Below, one piece after another: positions 17,261 to 17,840 of a DNA stretch of 17,840 nt. Position 1 is the first letter of the stretch, and each line of letters starts with the position of its first letter. This DNA is from JALYJG01 sp033763555 (GTDB taxonomy: Bacteria > Pseudomonadota > Alphaproteobacteria > UBA9219). The notes beneath the pieces were generated by a model. It saw nothing but the letters and a program-made list of their open reading frames with translations. It was not told the DNA's origin and did not search any database. Location of the stretch: the NCBI GenBank assembly GCA_033763555.1, contig JANRKK010000032.1, positions 1 to 17,840 of the forward strand, in the 5' to 3' direction. A program made the position numbers and the translations under genes.

Positions 17261-17840
17261 ATGCTGCCGTCCAAAATCCATGCCGTTGAGTGTGCCGTGC
17301 CCGGAGGGCCGGAGGTCTTGCGGTGGGTTGAATGTCCGATGCCCGTTCCCGCCGCCGATGAAGTGTTGATCAAGGTTGCAGCCGCGGGACTCAATCGTGC
17401 CGATATTCTCCAATGTCAGGGCAAATACCCGCCCCCGGAAGGCGCCAGCGATATTATCGGGCTGGAAGTCGCGGGCGAAATCGTGTCCGTTGGCAGGGAT
17501 GCCCCTCGTTGGAAAACAGGCGACAAGGTTTGCGCGCTGTTGGCGGGTGGAGGTTATGCGGAATATGTCGTGGCTCCTGCCGCGCAGTGCTTGCCGATAC
17601 CTGCAAGCATCTCGCTGGTCGAGGCGGCGGCTTTGCCGGAAGCCGCCGTTACCATCTGGGCGAATCTTTTCAAGATTGCTGTTCTTCAGCCTGGTGAAAC
17701 CATCCTTGTGCATGGCGGGAGCAGCGGCATAGGCACTCTGGCCATTGCGCTTGCCAAAAAATACGGTGCAAAGACTTTTGTAACAGCAGGAAGCGATGAA
17801 AAAGCAGCCGCCTGTCGCCGTCTTGGCGCGGATCTGGCGG
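17261..17840 (+). CDS. NAD(P)H-quinone oxidoreductase, PIG3/zinc-less MDR type (3' end outside window)
   Basis: The open frame runs from ATG 17261 to the window edge, 193 codons, about 60% of a usual 325-aa protein. It is a medium-chain dehydrogenase/reductase of the quinone-oxidoreductase branch. The N-terminal domain has GGPEVL (15-20) and the PIG3-like signature GLNRADILQCQGKYPPP (43-59), then GLEVAGEIVSVG (67-78). The catalytic-zinc ligands of alcohol dehydrogenases are missing, as expected. The NADPH-binding Rossmann fold begins with ILVHGGSSGIGTLAIALAKK (148-167). It probably reduces quinones or related alkenal substrates in the cytoplasm; the physiological substrate is unknown. The gene is divergent from leuA. 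No good Shine-Dalgarno precedes the ATG, and an in-frame TTG at 17225 is a less likely alternative. Confidence 0.9.
   Translation, partial: MLPSKIHAVECAVPGGPEVLRWVECPMPVPAADEVLIKVAAAGLNRADILQCQGKYPPPEGASDIIGLEVAGEIVSVGRDAPRWKTGDKVCALLAGGGYAEYVVAPAAQCLPIPASISLVEAAALPEAAVTIWANLFKIAVLQPGETILVHGGSSGIGTLAIALAKKYGAKTFVTAGSDEKAAACRRLGADLA

Overview
The window is chromosomal DNA of a Gram-negative bacterium, most likely an alphaproteobacterium. The evidence is the sequence type of RpoB, RpoC, DnaB and NrdR, the nrdR-rib-nusB gene order, a ribBX-type riboflavin gene, and a palindromic repeat of a kind common in that class. A lineage near Rhodospirillales or Micavibrionales would fit, but this is a guess. 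Core genes are moderately GC-rich (57% in one 60-base line of rpoC that I counted). Three unrecognised or accessory genes are visibly AT-richer (42%, 42% and 48% in single counted lines).

Layout. Positions 1-5015 (+) hold the 3' end of rpoB and complete rpoC. An unknown exported protein (5019-6011, -) converges on rpoC with only 3 bp between them. It diverges from a small conserved hypothetical gene (6155-6538, +). Then comes a long minus-strand block. Read in its own direction from position 12895 down to 8534 it is nrdR, an ankyrin-repeat gene, ribE, ribBX, an unknown gene, ribH, nusB. A 243-bp spacer follows (8291-8533). It carries a palindromic REP-like element, a consensus DnaA box and an 8-bp tandem repeat. 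Next come dnaB (6788-8290) and a previously unlisted 51-codon ORF with a strong ribosome-binding site (6582-6737). bioA (13010-14278, +) converges on a second minus-strand block: leuA, a GGDEF diguanylate cyclase and tRNA-Leu(UAA). The tRNA ends in a terminator hairpin that overlaps the bioA stop codon. The window closes with the 5' part of a quinone-oxidoreductase gene (17261 onward, +).

Functional themes. These are transcription (RNA polymerase beta and beta', NusB), replication and nucleotide supply (DnaB, NrdR), riboflavin (RibE, RibB activity, RibH), biotin (BioA), leucine (LeuA, tRNA-Leu) and c-di-GMP signalling. The riboflavin cluster is incomplete. ribD, usually found between nrdR and ribE, is absent and an ankyrin gene occupies its slot. 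The GTP cyclohydrolase II half of the RibBA-like protein has lost its zinc cysteines. Both missing activities must be encoded elsewhere.

No phage, insertion sequence, CRISPR array or defence system is visible. I do not see a clear new multi-gene system. The best candidates for something undescribed are the 51-aa ORF behind dnaB, the tandem repeats and DnaA box in the dnaB leader, the two unrelated genes embedded in the rib operon, and the exported protein facing rpoC.
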